The translations under genes and the position numbers were made by a program. Shown here piece after piece: positions 1 to 8,782 of a DNA stretch of 64,000 nt. The notes beneath the pieces were generated by a model that saw nothing but the letters and a program-made list of their open reading frames with translations, did not search any database and was not told the origin of the DNA. The DNA comes from Mesobacillus subterraneus. Its GTDB lineage: Bacteria > Bacillota > Bacilli > Bacillales > Cytobacillaceae. Location of the stretch: contig NZ_RSFW01000002.1 in the NCBI RefSeq assembly GCF_003937825.1, positions 290,317 to 354,316 of the forward strand. Reading direction: 5' to 3'. Position 1 is the first letter of the stretch. Every line of letters begins with the position of its first letter.

Positions 1-684
1 CGGGACACCCATCTGATGGCCAGGGGAGAAGCCGTCAGGAGCCTGCAGCTCATTTTTCTCCAGGATTGGTTTTACATGACTAACAACAGCTTGCTGACCA
101 CAGAGTACCTTTCTCCGGCACTGGAGGAAAATACACATGGCGGAGTCCAGATGATTGCTGGCGGCCCTGATAATGAATGGAGTGTCATAAAGAATATATT
201 CTTTTCAATGATTTCTTCGGCAGATAGATCTGTATGGATCGCATCGCCCTACTTCATACCTGATGAAGATATTTTTACGGCAATAAAGGTGGCGGCCCTT
301 AGCGGTCTCGATGTCAGGCTGCTCGTGCCGCATAAGCCGGATAAAAAAATTGTTTTCTATGCATCAAGATCGTATTTCCCTGAATTGCTGGAAGCAGGCG
401 TTAAAATTTACGAATATGAAAAAGGCTTTATGCACAGCAAAATTGTCATTGTCGATGGCCAGCTTGCATCCATCGGCACCTCGAACATGGATATGAGGAG
501 CTTTCACCTTAATTTCGAGGTCAATGCCTTTCTTTATAAAACATCCAGCACAGAGAAGCTTGTCGAAGAATTCGAAAAGGACCTGCTCGTATCAAAGCAA
601 ATTATGATGGACGACTTCAGCAAGCGCCATATTGGCTACAGACTGCTTGAATCAACCTCCAGGCTGCTGTCGCCGATGCTCTAA
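1..684 (+). CDS. cls: Cardiolipin synthase, C-terminal part (5' truncated by window edge)
   Basis: The reading frame is open from base 1, so the gene begins upstream of the window. The visible 227 residues carry the second phospholipase-D HKD motif, with H145, K147 and D152 of the fragment in HSKIVIVD, followed by the IGTSNMD segment of the family. The first HKD motif and the N-terminal membrane segments are not in view. The enzyme family joins two phosphatidylglycerol molecules into cardiolipin at the membrane. A terminator follows directly, so this is the end of a transcription unit. The family call is secure. Which cls paralogue it is cannot be decided from this half. Confidence 0.9.
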   Translation, partial: RDTHLMARGEAVRSLQLIFLQDWFYMTNNSLLTTEYLSPALEENTHGGVQMIAGGPDNEWSVIKNIFFSMISSADRSVWIASPYFIPDEDIFTAIKVAALSGLDVRLLVPHKPDKKIVFYASRSYFPELLEAGVKIYEYEKGFMHSKIVIVDGQLASIGTSNMDMRSFHLNFEVNAFLYKTSSTEKLVEEFEKDLLVSKQIMMDDFSKRHIGYRLLESTSRLLSPML

Positions 685-685
685 C

Positions 686-709
686 CCCGGATCATTTCCG
701 GGTTTTTTT
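686..709 (+). terminator. Rho-independent terminator after cls
   Basis: The stem CCCGGA/TCCGGG has a 5-base loop and is followed by seven T residues. It begins two bases after the cls stop codon. Confidence 0.85.
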
Positions 710-774
710 ATATTCAAAAAGGGTTTTACCCAGGCAGCGGCGAAATCTTACTGATGAAAGGAGGCGCATTAAAT

Positions 775-2007
775 GTGCTAGTAGCAAATCGAAGCAATGG
801 AGAAAGATTATCTCTCGGTGCAAGCTGGACTAAAGAGGAATTAGTCAAAATCAGGTCGAATGACAAATTCCATTGTCCACAATGCAAAGAGGAGGTGATC
901 CTCAAGCTGGGTTCCAGGAAAATCTGGCATTTTTCGCATCTGGCAGGAAGCAGCTGTGAATCTCGTTATGACAGGGAGTCAGAATACCACTTATCCGGGA
1001 AGCTGCAGTTATACAACTGGCTGATTCATCAGGGCATTAACGCTGAGCTCGAGAAGTATGATGAGCAAATCAGGCAAAAACCTGATATCACCTTTGAATG
1101 GCAGAATCAGAAATATGCGCTTGAATTCCAATGCTCTGTTATTCCGGAAGAACTGTTTGTAAAAAGGAATTCAGCCTACCTTGAAAACGATTACATTCCA
1201 GTTTGGATTGCTGCCGAAAGCTTAATCAAACGGAAAGGAAGTTTCACCGTTTCAATGAATCAATTCCTATATTTATTTCTGCGTCAGCCGGAACGAACCT
1301 GGAGTCTTCCAGCATATTGTCCGATTACAAAACAGTTCGTTGTGCTTCATGGAGCCATTCCGCTTTCCTCAAGAAAAACACTAACCAATTTGCAAATCCA
1401 TCCACTTTCAACCTGCTCTATCAACCAACTAATAAATCCTGTCGCCAAACCATTTCCTATGCTGAAAAGCTGGCAAACTGAAAATCAAAAAATCAAATCC
1501 CGTTACCTGATGTATCCGGGAGCGCAGAATAACCGCTTCCTTCAAGACCTTTACCTTAACCGATTAAATCTTCTGACTCTCCCTCCTGAAATTGGTCTCC
1601 CTGTATACTCCAGCCCTTTCATCGAAACCCCATCATTTATTTGGCAGGCGTATCTTTACCTGGATGTATTACGTCATTATAAGGCAGGCGAAGTGATTCA
1701 CTATCCCACTATCCGGGAAGCGTTCAATAAGCGGTTAAGAACAGGGGATATTCTGCTCAGGAATCTGCCTGCTTCAGGGGAGAGAACATATTTGTATGCT
1801 TTAGCTGAATACATTTTCCTTTTAACGAAGGTGACGTTTTTGACAAAGATCGATTCAGGTACTGTAAAGGTAAAGAGGGAGCTCTGTTTACATGGAAATT
1901 ATCAGGATGCTGTAGAATCAGCGGCAGAATTTTTTAAGAGATTCCAAAATAAAATTGAAGAAGACTTTTTTCAGAGACATGAAAAGATTGTTCAAAGCGT
2001 AAAATAA
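775..2007 (+). CDS. coiA: Competence protein CoiA
   Basis: CoiA is a cytoplasmic competence protein needed for processing of DNA taken up during transformation, and the family contains a nuclease-like domain. The 410-residue product has an N-terminal zinc-finger-like module (C34, C37, H52, H55, C61). It is followed by a restriction-endonuclease-like region around residues 85-125, where PDITF and ALEFQCS resemble a PD-(D/E)xK-type core. An ATG at 754 lies in frame, but the AAGGAGG ribosome binding site sits after it, so the GTG at 775 is the likely start, giving an N-terminus (VLVANRSNG) typical of CoiA. It lies directly upstream of pepF, as in other bacilli. Confidence 0.88.
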   Translation: MLVANRSNGERLSLGASWTKEELVKIRSNDKFHCPQCKEEVILKLGSRKIWHFSHLAGSSCESRYDRESEYHLSGKLQLYNWLIHQGINAELEKYDEQIRQKPDITFEWQNQKYALEFQCSVIPEELFVKRNSAYLENDYIPVWIAAESLIKRKGSFTVSMNQFLYLFLRQPERTWSLPAYCPITKQFVVLHGAIPLSSRKTLTNLQIHPLSTCSINQLINPVAKPFPMLKSWQTENQKIKSRYLMYPGAQNNRFLQDLYLNRLNLLTLPPEIGLPVYSSPFIETPSFIWQAYLYLDVLRHYKAGEVIHYPTIREAFNKRLRTGDILLRNLPASGERTYLYALAEYIFLLTKVTFLTKIDSGTVKVKRELCLHGNYQDAVESAAEFFKRFQNKIEEDFFQRHEKIVQSVK

Positions 2008-2133
2008 GGAAGTTAAGAATGGGGTATATAAAAAGTGAAAAACTTTAAAAAGTAGAAGGAAATCTGTACCCCATAGCGAATTATGATACTAGAAAAGTTT
2101 TTCGAATTTCGAAATGTCGTAAGGAGGATCAAT

Positions 2134-3951
2134 ATGTCGAATGAAACTGCTGTAAAGAAATTGCCAGCAAGAGACGAGGTCGCCGCCGAGCATACGTGGA
2201 GACTTGAGGATATTTTCGCAAATGATGAAGCATGGGAAAAAGAATTCGATGATGTAAAGGCACTTATTCCTTCCGTTCAGGAATACCAGGACAAGCTGGG
2301 CGAAAGTGCTGACCAGCTGTACAATGCGCTTCAACTGCAGGACCAATTGCTTGAGCGCCTTGGCAGACTCTATACATATGCGCATATGCGCTATGATCAG
2401 GATACGACGAATTCTTTCTATCAGGGACTGGATGACCGCATTAAGAACCTTTATTCCCAGGCGGGAAGCAGCCTTGCGTTCATCGTTCCGGAAATCCTTG
2501 CTGTTGAGGAAGAGAAAATCAAAGGGTTTTTAGCGGAAAAAGAAGAACTGAAGCTCTATGAACATGCGTTGGAAGAAATCAACCTCCAGCGTCCGCATGT
2601 CCTGTCAGCTGAGCAAGAGGCACTTCTTGCTGAAGCAGGCGAGGTGATGAGTTCACCATCCAATACATTTGGAATGCTGAACAATGCGGATCTCGAGTTC
2701 CCGTCCATTAAGGATGAAAATGGCGAAGAGGTCGAAATCACTCACGGGCGCTATATCCGCTTCCTTGAAAGTGAAGACCGCAGAGTGCGCGAGGATGCAT
2801 TCAAAGCTGTATACAAAACGTATGGCAGCTTCAAGAATACATTCTCCAGCACATTGAGTGGCAATATCAAAAAAGATAATTTTAACGCAAGAGTACGTAA
2901 GTATGATTCAGCAAGACATGCTGCACTTTCTGCGAACAACATTCCTGAAAGTGTATACGAAAACCTTGTGAACACGGTGAATGACAATCTTCATCTTCTT
3001 CACAAGTATGTCAAGCTGCGCCGCAAGGTCCTTGGCCTAGAAAAGCTTCATATGTATGACCTGTATACGCCGCTTGTGAAGAATGCTAAGATGGAAATTC
3101 CGTATGAAGAAGCGAAAGAGTATGTTCTAAAAGGATTGGAGCCTCTGGGTGAGGAATACAACAGCATCTTGAAGGAAGGCTTTGAAAATCGCTGGGTTGA
3201 TGTTTATGAAAACAAAGGAAAACGCAGCGGGGCCTATTCATCGGGAGCGTATGGCACAAACCCGTATATCCTGATGAACTGGCAGGACAATGTGAATAAC
3301 TTGTTCACGCTGGCCCATGAATTCGGCCATTCTCTGCACAGCTATTACACAAGGAAGACACAGCCATATCCATATGGCAGCTACTCGATTTTCGTGGCTG
3401 AAGTGGCGTCAACCTGCAATGAAGCATTGTTGAATGATTATATGCTGAAGACGATCGATGATGAGCAGAAGCGCCTGTATCTGCTGAATCATTACCTCGA
3501 AGGGTTCAGAGGAACAGTGTTCAGGCAGACGATGTTTGCTGAATTTGAACACATGATCCACCAGAAAGCGCAGAACAATGAAGCATTGACAGCCGATTCA
3601 CTTACAAAAGATTACTATGAGCTGAACAAAAAATACTTTGGCGAAGAAGACATCGTGATTGATGAGGAAATCGGTCTTGAGTGGTCAAGAATCCCGCATT
3701 TCTATTACAACTACTATGTTTATCAGTATGCGACTGGGTTCAGCGCCGCAACTGCATTGAGCAAGCAGATCCTCGAAGAAGGACAGCCGGCGGTCGAGCG
3801 TTATATCGAGTTCCTGAAATCAGGAAGCTCGGATTATCCAATCGAAGTCCTGAAAAAAGCTGGAGTCGATATGACAAGCTCTAAACCAATTGAAGAAGCA
3901 TTGAAGGTTTTTGAAGAAAAGCTGAACGAGATGGAAGCATTGCTTTCATAA
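2134..3951 (+). CDS. pepF: Oligoendopeptidase F (M3 family)
   Basis: This is a zinc metallopeptidase that cleaves short peptides in the cytoplasm. The 605-residue product has the HEFGH zinc motif at residues 395-399 and E423 as the probable third zinc ligand (AEVAST), in the usual M3B arrangement and length. The start is the ATG at 2134, behind AAGGAGG at 2121-2127. An earlier in-frame ATG at 2083 has no ribosome binding site. A strong terminator follows. Bacilli usually place pepF after coiA, as here. Confidence 0.95.
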   Translation: MSNETAVKKLPARDEVAAEHTWRLEDIFANDEAWEKEFDDVKALIPSVQEYQDKLGESADQLYNALQLQDQLLERLGRLYTYAHMRYDQDTTNSFYQGLDDRIKNLYSQAGSSLAFIVPEILAVEEEKIKGFLAEKEELKLYEHALEEINLQRPHVLSAEQEALLAEAGEVMSSPSNTFGMLNNADLEFPSIKDENGEEVEITHGRYIRFLESEDRRVREDAFKAVYKTYGSFKNTFSSTLSGNIKKDNFNARVRKYDSARHAALSANNIPESVYENLVNTVNDNLHLLHKYVKLRRKVLGLEKLHMYDLYTPLVKNAKMEIPYEEAKEYVLKGLEPLGEEYNSILKEGFENRWVDVYENKGKRSGAYSSGAYGTNPYILMNWQDNVNNLFTLAHEFGHSLHSYYTRKTQPYPYGSYSIFVAEVASTCNEALLNDYMLKTIDDEQKRLYLLNHYLEGFRGTVFRQTMFAEFEHMIHQKAQNNEALTADSLTKDYYELNKKYFGEEDIVIDEEIGLEWSRIPHFYYNYYVYQYATGFSAATALSKQILEEGQPAVERYIEFLKSGSSDYPIEVLKKAGVDMTSSKPIEEALKVFEEKLNEMEALLS

Positions 3952-3960
3952 TCAATAGGA

Positions 3961-3994
3961 AACCGGCCGCATGTAATCATGCGGCCGGTTTTTT
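3961..3994 (+). terminator. Terminator after pepF
   Basis: A 13-bp perfect GC-rich stem (AACCGGCCGCATG and its complement) with a TAAT loop runs into a T tract, ten bases after the pepF stop. Confidence 0.92.
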
Positions 3995-4209
3995 CAGGTG
4001 AGAATATAATTCCGGCTTCATCACATCGAAATGTTGAGGGATTAGGCAGGAATTAGTGAAGCAGCTAGGAAAACGCAGGCGAAAAGGCTGCGGTTTAGTT
4101 CGAAAGTGGGTAGAGTTTTAGTAAAAAAGCTGGGATTCACTCTGAGAATGGGTGGAGACACTTCAGAAAAGCGTCGTTTTTGGTTATAACTGTTGCTATT
4201 AAAACGATA

Positions 4210-4275
4210 TTTTTGGTTTTCACTACGAAATTTTCGGTTTTCACTACGGAATTTCCGATTTTCACTACTTTTTCC
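4210..4275. repeat. Three tandem copies of a 21-bp unit
   Basis: The core TTTTCACTAC recurs at 4217, 4238 and 4259, an exact 21-bp period, and flanking bases are partly conserved (CGRAATT). The repeat lies in a 335-base stretch (3995-4329) between pepF and the next gene. Read on the minus strand it would encode a seven-residue SENRKFR-like repeat inside a 95-codon open frame. That frame has no convincing ribosome binding site or domain, so it is treated here as non-coding. Confidence 0.75.
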
Positions 4276-4329
4276 ATTAATAGGTAAAACCAAAGGATCA
4301 ATCAAAGTGTAAGAACTACCTATACTCAA

Positions 4330-4503
4330 CTAAAACCCTTTAAACTTTTTCCGGTTATTTAAGTATAGTACTAAAATAAATAATGATAAAAACAGGATCG
4401 GGGAGGTCACATATAATGGGACGAGGTGCATCAAGCCACCAATGTGAAAGATGAATGAAAAAAGTATGAACAGTCCTATAAGGAAGAGCCCTAATTTATC
4501 CAT
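4330..4503 (-). CDS. Small two-helix membrane protein, 57 residues
   Basis: The ATG at 4503 has a GGGGTG ribosome binding site eight bases upstream. The product consists of two hydrophobic stretches (about residues 4-25 and 31-48) joined by a short turn, ending in a basic tail (NNRKKFKGF). This suggests an integral membrane miniprotein. No family is recognised and the neighbours give no hint of function. The open frame extends upstream to 4596, but that extension lacks a ribosome binding site. Confidence 0.55.
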   Translation of the reverse strand: MDKLGLFLIGLFILFSFIFHIGGLMHLVPLYVTSPILFLSLFILVLYLNNRKKFKGF

Positions 4504-4580
4504 TTCGATCACCCCGAAAGATAGCATTGTAGTTAAGTATATGCTGTTGTCCTCTTGAACATGATTGGTATTTGACAATA

Positions 4581-4598
4581 TTGTGAAATAACACACAA
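4581..4598. promoter_or_regulatory. Candidate Rex-like operator
   Basis: The 18-mer TTGTGAAATAACACACAA matches the Rex (NADH-sensing repressor) consensus TTGTGAA-N4-TTCACAA at all but two specified positions. It lies between the divergent small ORFs starting at 4503 and 4624, next to a TTGACA box at 4572. This is a sequence match only and could be chance. Confidence 0.35.
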
Positions 4599-4623
4599 GT
4601 CTATTGTGATAGGGGGAAGGGTT

Positions 4624-4716
4624 ATGGTATATTTATCTCGTGAAGTTGATCACAAGCAAACATTTACCCCTTTGTTTGACCGTGAAAAATTTCTCCCATC
4701 CCCTTTGTTCGTATAA
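4624..4716 (+). CDS. Possible 30-residue small protein
   Basis: A short frame begins with ATG at 4624 behind a purine-rich GGGGGAAGG element and stops at 4716. A strong hairpin terminator starts five bases after the stop, as for a monocistronic small gene. The predicted peptide starts MVYLSREVDHK and has no recognisable motif. The ORF could be a chance frame in a small RNA or spacer. The ribosome binding site plus terminator is the only support. Confidence 0.3.
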   Translation: MVYLSREVDHKQTFTPLFDREKFLPSPLFV

Positions 4717-4721
4717 TAGAG

Positions 4722-4757
4722 AAAAGGCCTGGCAGTTGGAGAGCTGCGAGGCCTTTT
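4722..4757. terminator. Bidirectional hairpin terminator
   Basis: The stem AAAAGGCCT/AGGCCTTTT extends through GCAG/CTGC and has T runs on both strands. It can end the possible 4624 transcript on the plus strand and stop read-through from spxH on the minus strand. Confidence 0.8.
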
Positions 4758-4816
4758 TCCGTATGTAAGGCTATAATCGTAAACTTTGTTGCTTTCTGTA
4801 TACAGATTGATTTCCG

Positions 4817-4843
4817 AAAAAAATAACCGTGCATCGGCACGGT
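4817..4843 (-). terminator. Terminator of the yjbI-spxH operon
   Basis: On the minus strand the stem ACCGTGC/GCACGGT with a 4-base loop is followed by TATTTTTTT. It begins at the last base of the spxH stop codon. Confidence 0.8.
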
Positions 4844-5724
4844 CATCCTCCAATAAATCTCCAGAACATCCCATATTTTGCTGGAACCTGTTCAACCTTT
4901 TGCTTAAGCATTAGCTTTTTCAGTTCCTTTTCAGCCTGGGCTACACTGATATCGTAGACGACTGAGACTTCCTTGGATGCCACCATTTTGTATTGTTTAA
5001 GGAAGTTTTCCAGGCCTGGCGGCTGGGTTGGCTCTGGCTTTTCCTGGAGCATTTCCTCAAGGATCTGAACATAAACTTCATAGGGATATAAACCAGTGAT
5101 CTTGATGCCTTCTTCTTCAACATTCGAATTAAAGAAAACTAAAGTAGGGATTTCCTGAACATCCATTTCGTTCGTTATTTTCAAATCACATTGAAAGGCT
5201 TTGGCAGCTGTTTCGGAGTGAATATCGGTCACGAACTCTTCTACATCCAACCCAACACTTCTTGCACAGCCTTTCAATACATCAAAGTTAGAGACATTCT
5301 GTTTCTCAAGGAACAACACTTCCTGCAGCTTTCGCAGGAACCTGATTCCTTTTTTCTTTCCCTGCAGCTCCGCTGATTTGATGGCAATGGAGGCCAAATA
5401 TGGTGAAGAAACAGGATTTTCGAACCAAAGGGAGCCATCACAGGACATCCCTGTTCTGCTTGCAGTTTTTTCCCATAGCTCGGCGATCGTTTCATAGCGT
5501 TTTTTTCTGCCCATATTCAGGGTGGCAAGCCTTCCGCTCAGGACGTGCCGGATGGAGAAATATTTGCCATATTCGATATGAAGCTTTTTGAGAATTGGCT
5601 CAAGTGCCCAGCACTCTGGGCAGAGGGGGTCGACAAACATATAGATTTCAATTGGCTTTTTATCCATGCCATGACAAAACTCGGCTGGATCGTAGCTCAG
5701 CAAGTTTTCACGTTTTAGTTTCAT
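4843..5724 (-). CDS. spxH: ClpXP adaptor protein SpxH (YjbH), DsbA-like fold
   Basis: In B. subtilis this cytoplasmic protein hands the redox regulator Spx to ClpXP for degradation. The 293-residue product has the N-terminal FCHG segment and a thioredoxin-type CPEC motif (C35, C38) in VDPLCPECW, as in YjbH. Its ATG overlaps the yjbI stop codon by four bases, so the two genes are translationally coupled. The order yjbI-spxH matches B. subtilis. A terminator follows. Confidence 0.93.
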   Translation of the reverse strand: MKLKRENLLSYDPAEFCHGMDKKPIEIYMFVDPLCPECWALEPILKKLHIEYGKYFSIRHVLSGRLATLNMGRKKRYETIAELWEKTASRTGMSCDGSLWFENPVSSPYLASIAIKSAELQGKKKGIRFLRKLQEVLFLEKQNVSNFDVLKGCARSVGLDVEEFVTDIHSETAAKAFQCDLKITNEMDVQEIPTLVFFNSNVEEEGIKITGLYPYEVYVQILEEMLQEKPEPTQPPGLENFLKQYKMVASKEVSVVYDISVAQAEKELKKLMLKQKVEQVPAKYGMFWRFIGG

Positions 5725-6122
5725 GTGCTCTCACCAGTTTCATCATCTGGTGTATTGATCATATGCTGGGCGGTAAGATATAGCCTTGCGAAAAAATCCT
5801 CCCTGACAGGCCCTTCCAAACCCACTTCATCCATAGCCTCGGCCATGCAGGCGAGCCATGCGTTTGCTCGTTTTGGCGTGACGGCGAAAGGCAGGTGTCG
5901 TGCGCGCAGCATGGGGTGGCCGTGTTCACTCGTATATAAGGGAGGCCCTCCTAAGTACTGTGTCAAAAACTGCTTTTGCTTACGGGCAGTTTCCGTTAAA
6001 TCATCCGGGAATATAGGAGCAAGATCAGGATGCATTCCAACTCGGCTGTAAAAAGCATCGACCAGCCGGTGAAGTGTCCCTTCGCCAATGGCTTCGAATG
6101 GTAGGGTCTTATTCTCAACCAT
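5721..6122 (-). CDS. yjbI: Truncated haemoglobin, group II (YjbI)
   Basis: A 133-residue haem-binding globin of the short 2-on-2 type. The family binds oxygen and ligands and has been linked to redox stress handling. The product shows the group II pattern: a conserved YLGGP segment, the proximal histidine in RARHLPF, and a Trp in the G helix (NAWL). The start is the ATG at 6122 with AAAGGAG nine bases upstream. An ATG 39 bases further up has no ribosome binding site. It is the first gene of the operon with spxH. Confidence 0.92.
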   Translation of the reverse strand: MVENKTLPFEAIGEGTLHRLVDAFYSRVGMHPDLAPIFPDDLTETARKQKQFLTQYLGGPPLYTSEHGHPMLRARHLPFAVTPKRANAWLACMAEAMDEVGLEGPVREDFFARLYLTAQHMINTPDDETGEST

Positions 6123-6278
6123 ATTGAAAACTCCTTTAAAAAGTAAATTTTGAAATTTCATTCTGCTTCGATAGTTATGCTATTTATTGTAGCAATGCTA
6201 AATTTATATCTCAAACAAATAGGCTTGTAAAACGGATGGACCGCCTGTATTTTTTAGGATTGCCTTACTAATGTACAC

Positions 6279-6311
6279 AAAAAGACCGCCTGTTACCACT
6301 GACAGTCGGTC
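6279..6311 (-). terminator. Terminator after yjbJ
   Basis: On the minus strand, GACCG...CGGTC with inner ACTGT/ACAGG-type pairing is followed by TTTTTG, 22 bases after the yjbJ stop. Confidence 0.7.
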
Positions 6312-6333
6312 AAATGAGATGGGAATATTACCC

Positions 6334-6969
6334 TTATCCATAAAATACATCGGTTACTTTCCGTACGTAATTCTGAGTTTCCTTGAATGGCGGGATTCCG
6401 CCGAATTTATCCACATTGCCTGGACCTGCATTATAGGCGGCCAAGGCCAATTCGATATTGTTGTCATACCTGTCGAGCATTTGACGGAGGTATTTGCTGC
6501 CTGCATAAATGTTTTCTGCCGGATCAAAAACATTCTTTACACCAAGGCCCCTTGCAGTACCAGGCATTAATTGCATCAAGCCGGATGCGCCTGCATGACT
6601 GACGGCATTCGGGTTAAAATTCGATTCCTTTTGAATGACAGACTTAATCAGCTTTGCTGGCAGGCTAAATGCCTCAGCTGCCTTGTCGATAATATCATCA
6701 AAATCTGTTCTTTTTCCTGCTGCTTTTGTCAGCTGGATAGGTGGAAGCATTTGTCCGATGCTCAGCTTGTTGATGGAATCAATCGCATTTTTTGGACTGC
6801 CGAAAAATTCTTCAAGACGAGTTGCTGTAGCACCAAGTTCATCGTTTTTTTCGGTCATGATGCCCGAAAGCATCTCCTGGAAAAGACTGTTCCCATTTTG
6901 AGAAGAGGGCTTGTTGAAGTTTTGAAGAGCCTGCAATTCAAGCATGACTTTTAACTGGTCGACGTTCAT
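6334..6969 (-). CDS. yjbJ: Lytic transglycosylase, SLT domain (YjbJ)
   Basis: A peptidoglycan lytic transglycosylase of the soluble-lytic family. The C-terminal half (about residues 95-211) has the complete SLT signature: catalytic Glu in the KESNFNP segment, then GLMQLMP, and the AYNAGPGNVDK segment. The N-terminal half is uncharacterised and no signal peptide is evident, as in B. subtilis YjbJ. The start is the ATG at 6969, nine bases after GCAGGAG. A GTG at 6993 overlaps the yjbK stop and is less likely. It is co-transcribed with yjbK upstream. Confidence 0.88.
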   Translation of the reverse strand: MNVDQLKVMLELQALQNFNKPSSQNGNSLFQEMLSGIMTEKNDELGATATRLEEFFGSPKNAIDSINKLSIGQMLPPIQLTKAAGKRTDFDDIIDKAAEAFSLPAKLIKSVIQKESNFNPNAVSHAGASGLMQLMPGTARGLGVKNVFDPAENIYAGSKYLRQMLDRYDNNIELALAAYNAGPGNVDKFGGIPPFKETQNYVRKVTDVFYG

Positions 6970-6989
6970 TCTGAAATCTCCTGCCTGGT

Positions 6990-7577
6990 TCACTCTTGTA
7001 ATTGATGATATTTTTTAGCGTAGAACCGCTTGATTTTATTATCGGTAGGTCTCATAGGAATGTTAAGTACTTTAAGCAATGCTGAGAATGCCTTTGACCC
7101 TTCGGCTTCGTCAGTCACTTCATATTCTAGCTCATAATCTTCCGAATTTAAATAGTAACTATGGTCTAGGACGAGCAATCCGCCTTTGTACTCTAACTCG
7201 GCACGCACTGTTGTCAACGAACCGAAGTACTGCAATTCATGAGCATTTTCGATCAGGCTGTCGACTGCGTTTTTTACTTCTCCTCCTGGCAGTGTTCCGG
7301 TTGACAAAACTTCCCTGGAGACATCTGAGGCAAGATCCTGATTGGTCTCGAGCAATCCCTGGAAGGCTGGCTGCTTCAGCGTCATTTCAAACTTGCTGCC
7401 TTTTTCCCTTATTCGGAGCGCCGCCCCATAATCTTTCAATGAAAAAGAAGGGGTATCGAAATAGTGATTGACTTGTTTTTTAAAATCGGTATCTTCCAGG
7501 TTAAAATGCTTGATGAGCAGGTGGAACTCATCCTCTGTCAGCATATTCTTGAATTCGATTTCAATATTCTGGCTCAC
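6990..7577 (-). CDS. yjbK: CYTH-domain protein (YjbK)
   Basis: A 195-residue CYTH (CyaB/thiamine-triphosphatase) domain protein. The N-terminal ExExK signature is present as IEIEFK, followed by the expected alternating charged strands. The family hydrolyses triphosphate-containing substrates with divalent metal. The substrate here is unknown. The start is a GTG at 7577 with GAAAGGA upstream. It directly precedes yjbJ on the minus strand and is divergent from yjbL. Confidence 0.85.
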   Translation of the reverse strand: MSQNIEIEFKNMLTEDEFHLLIKHFNLEDTDFKKQVNHYFDTPSFSLKDYGAALRIREKGSKFEMTLKQPAFQGLLETNQDLASDVSREVLSTGTLPGGEVKNAVDSLIENAHELQYFGSLTTVRAELEYKGGLLVLDHSYYLNSEDYELEYEVTDEAEGSKAFSALLKVLNIPMRPTDNKIKRFYAKKYHQLQE

Positions 7578-7695
7578 ATGCGTCCGTCCTTTCTTATTAA
7601 CTGTTATTTATTATCTCGTTAATCTCTGTTTGCTTCAATCTTTAGTAGAAATTGGTTCATTATGATAAAATAAAAAAGATTATGGAGGTAGAGAA

Positions 7696-8076
7696 ATGAG
7701 CCAAAGAATTAAGATTACTAATGCGAAAATCGAAAATAATGAGCTGCTGCTCAACACCGAAACGAAAATGAAACTTGACGGACTGGCTGCTACAGGCCAG
7801 ATGCTGGTTGATTCTGATCAATTATCATTTATTTATATCGTCGATCAAGAGGACGGATATCGATATGTCACGATTCCGGATGGAACATGGAGCGTCATTA
7901 AAGAAGGTCTTGATGCGGGAATCGACACCTTCTTGAACTCAGATGGGGAAAAATTAAAACTCGAAGGTTTTGGCACCGAAATGGAATACCTGATCGCAAA
8001 CATAACAGGCAACAGCAACTATGGAGAGGAAATGGTCACGAAGGTTGAAGAGGTATTTGCTGCTACATTGGCTTAG
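7696..8076 (+). CDS. yjbL: UPF0738 family protein (YjbL)
   Basis: A small soluble protein of 126 residues that matches YjbL by position and length between yjbK and relQ. Function is unknown in the family. No membrane segment, signal or catalytic motif is visible. The ATG at 7696 follows TATGGAGG. It lies 34 bases before relQ on the same strand, consistent with one operon (yjbL-relQ-nadK). Confidence 0.75.
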   Translation: MSQRIKITNAKIENNELLLNTETKMKLDGLAATGQMLVDSDQLSFIYIVDQEDGYRYVTIPDGTWSVIKEGLDAGIDTFLNSDGEKLKLEGFGTEMEYLIANITGNSNYGEEMVTKVEEVFAATLA

Positions 8077-8110
8077 ACTTTCGTGAAAAGAACCGGATGA
8101 GGTGACTGAT

Positions 8111-8749
8111 GTGAAACACTGGGATCAATTTTTAGAACCTTATAAATATGCTGTTGAAGAGCTGAAGGTCAAGCTGAAAGGAATAAGAAGCCAATATGAG
8201 CTCCATTCCGATCACTCACCGATTGAATTTGTCACAGGAAGGGTAAAGCCTATTGCAAGCATTCTTGACAAGGCCCATCAGAAGGGGATTTCGCTGGATA
8301 AGCTGGATTTGGAAATGCAGGATATTGCCGGATTGAGGATCATGTGCCAATTCGTTGATGATATCAAAACGGTCGTGGAACTGCTGAGAAGCCGGAATGA
8401 CTTTGAGATTATCGAGGAAAGGGATTATATTTCCCATAAAAAAGCGAGTGGTTACCGCTCTTACCATGTAGTTATTCGCTACCCCGTCCAGACCATTCAG
8501 GGCGAACGAAACATCCTTGCGGAAATCCAGATCCGTACATTAGCAATGAATTTTTGGGCTACGGTCGAGCATTCGCTTAACTACAAATATAAAGGGCTAT
8601 TTCCTGAGGATATTAAAATCAGGCTCCAGCGAGCTGCGGAGGCCGCTTTCCGCCTTGATGAGGAGATGTCGACCATCAGAGGGGAAATACAGGATGCCCA
8701 GGCATTTTTCACACGTAAAAAAGAGATGCAGCAGGATGGAAAGAAATAG
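8111..8749 (+). CDS. relQ: Small alarmone synthetase RelQ (YjbM)
   Basis: A small alarmone synthetase that makes (p)ppGpp from ATP and GDP/GTP without a hydrolase domain. The 212-residue product has the RelA/SpoT synthetase pattern: GRVKPIASI, DIAGLRIMC, the catalytic-region KKASGYRSYH, and EIQIRTLAMNFWATVEHSLNYK-type segments. The GTG at 8111 with GAGGTG seven bases upstream is preferred over GTG at 8102, giving the usual N-terminus (KHWDQFL). The next gene is nadK, as in other bacilli. Confidence 0.93.
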   Translation: MKHWDQFLEPYKYAVEELKVKLKGIRSQYELHSDHSPIEFVTGRVKPIASILDKAHQKGISLDKLDLEMQDIAGLRIMCQFVDDIKTVVELLRSRNDFEIIEERDYISHKKASGYRSYHVVIRYPVQTIQGERNILAEIQIRTLAMNFWATVEHSLNYKYKGLFPEDIKIRLQRAAEAAFRLDEEMSTIRGEIQDAQAFFTRKKEMQQDGKK

Positions 8750-8782
8750 ACTTAATACCGATATGCGGGGGTGTTTGAATAC

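Noticed and set aside
4042..4329. 95-codon minus-strand frame with SENRKFR repeats
   Set aside because: No ribosome binding site or conserved domain seen; the 21-bp repeat explains the peptide repeat.
4675..4717. Promoter with TTTGAC and TATAAT upstream of the 4722 hairpin
   Set aside because: The boxes are 31 bases apart, and transcription would start inside the terminator.
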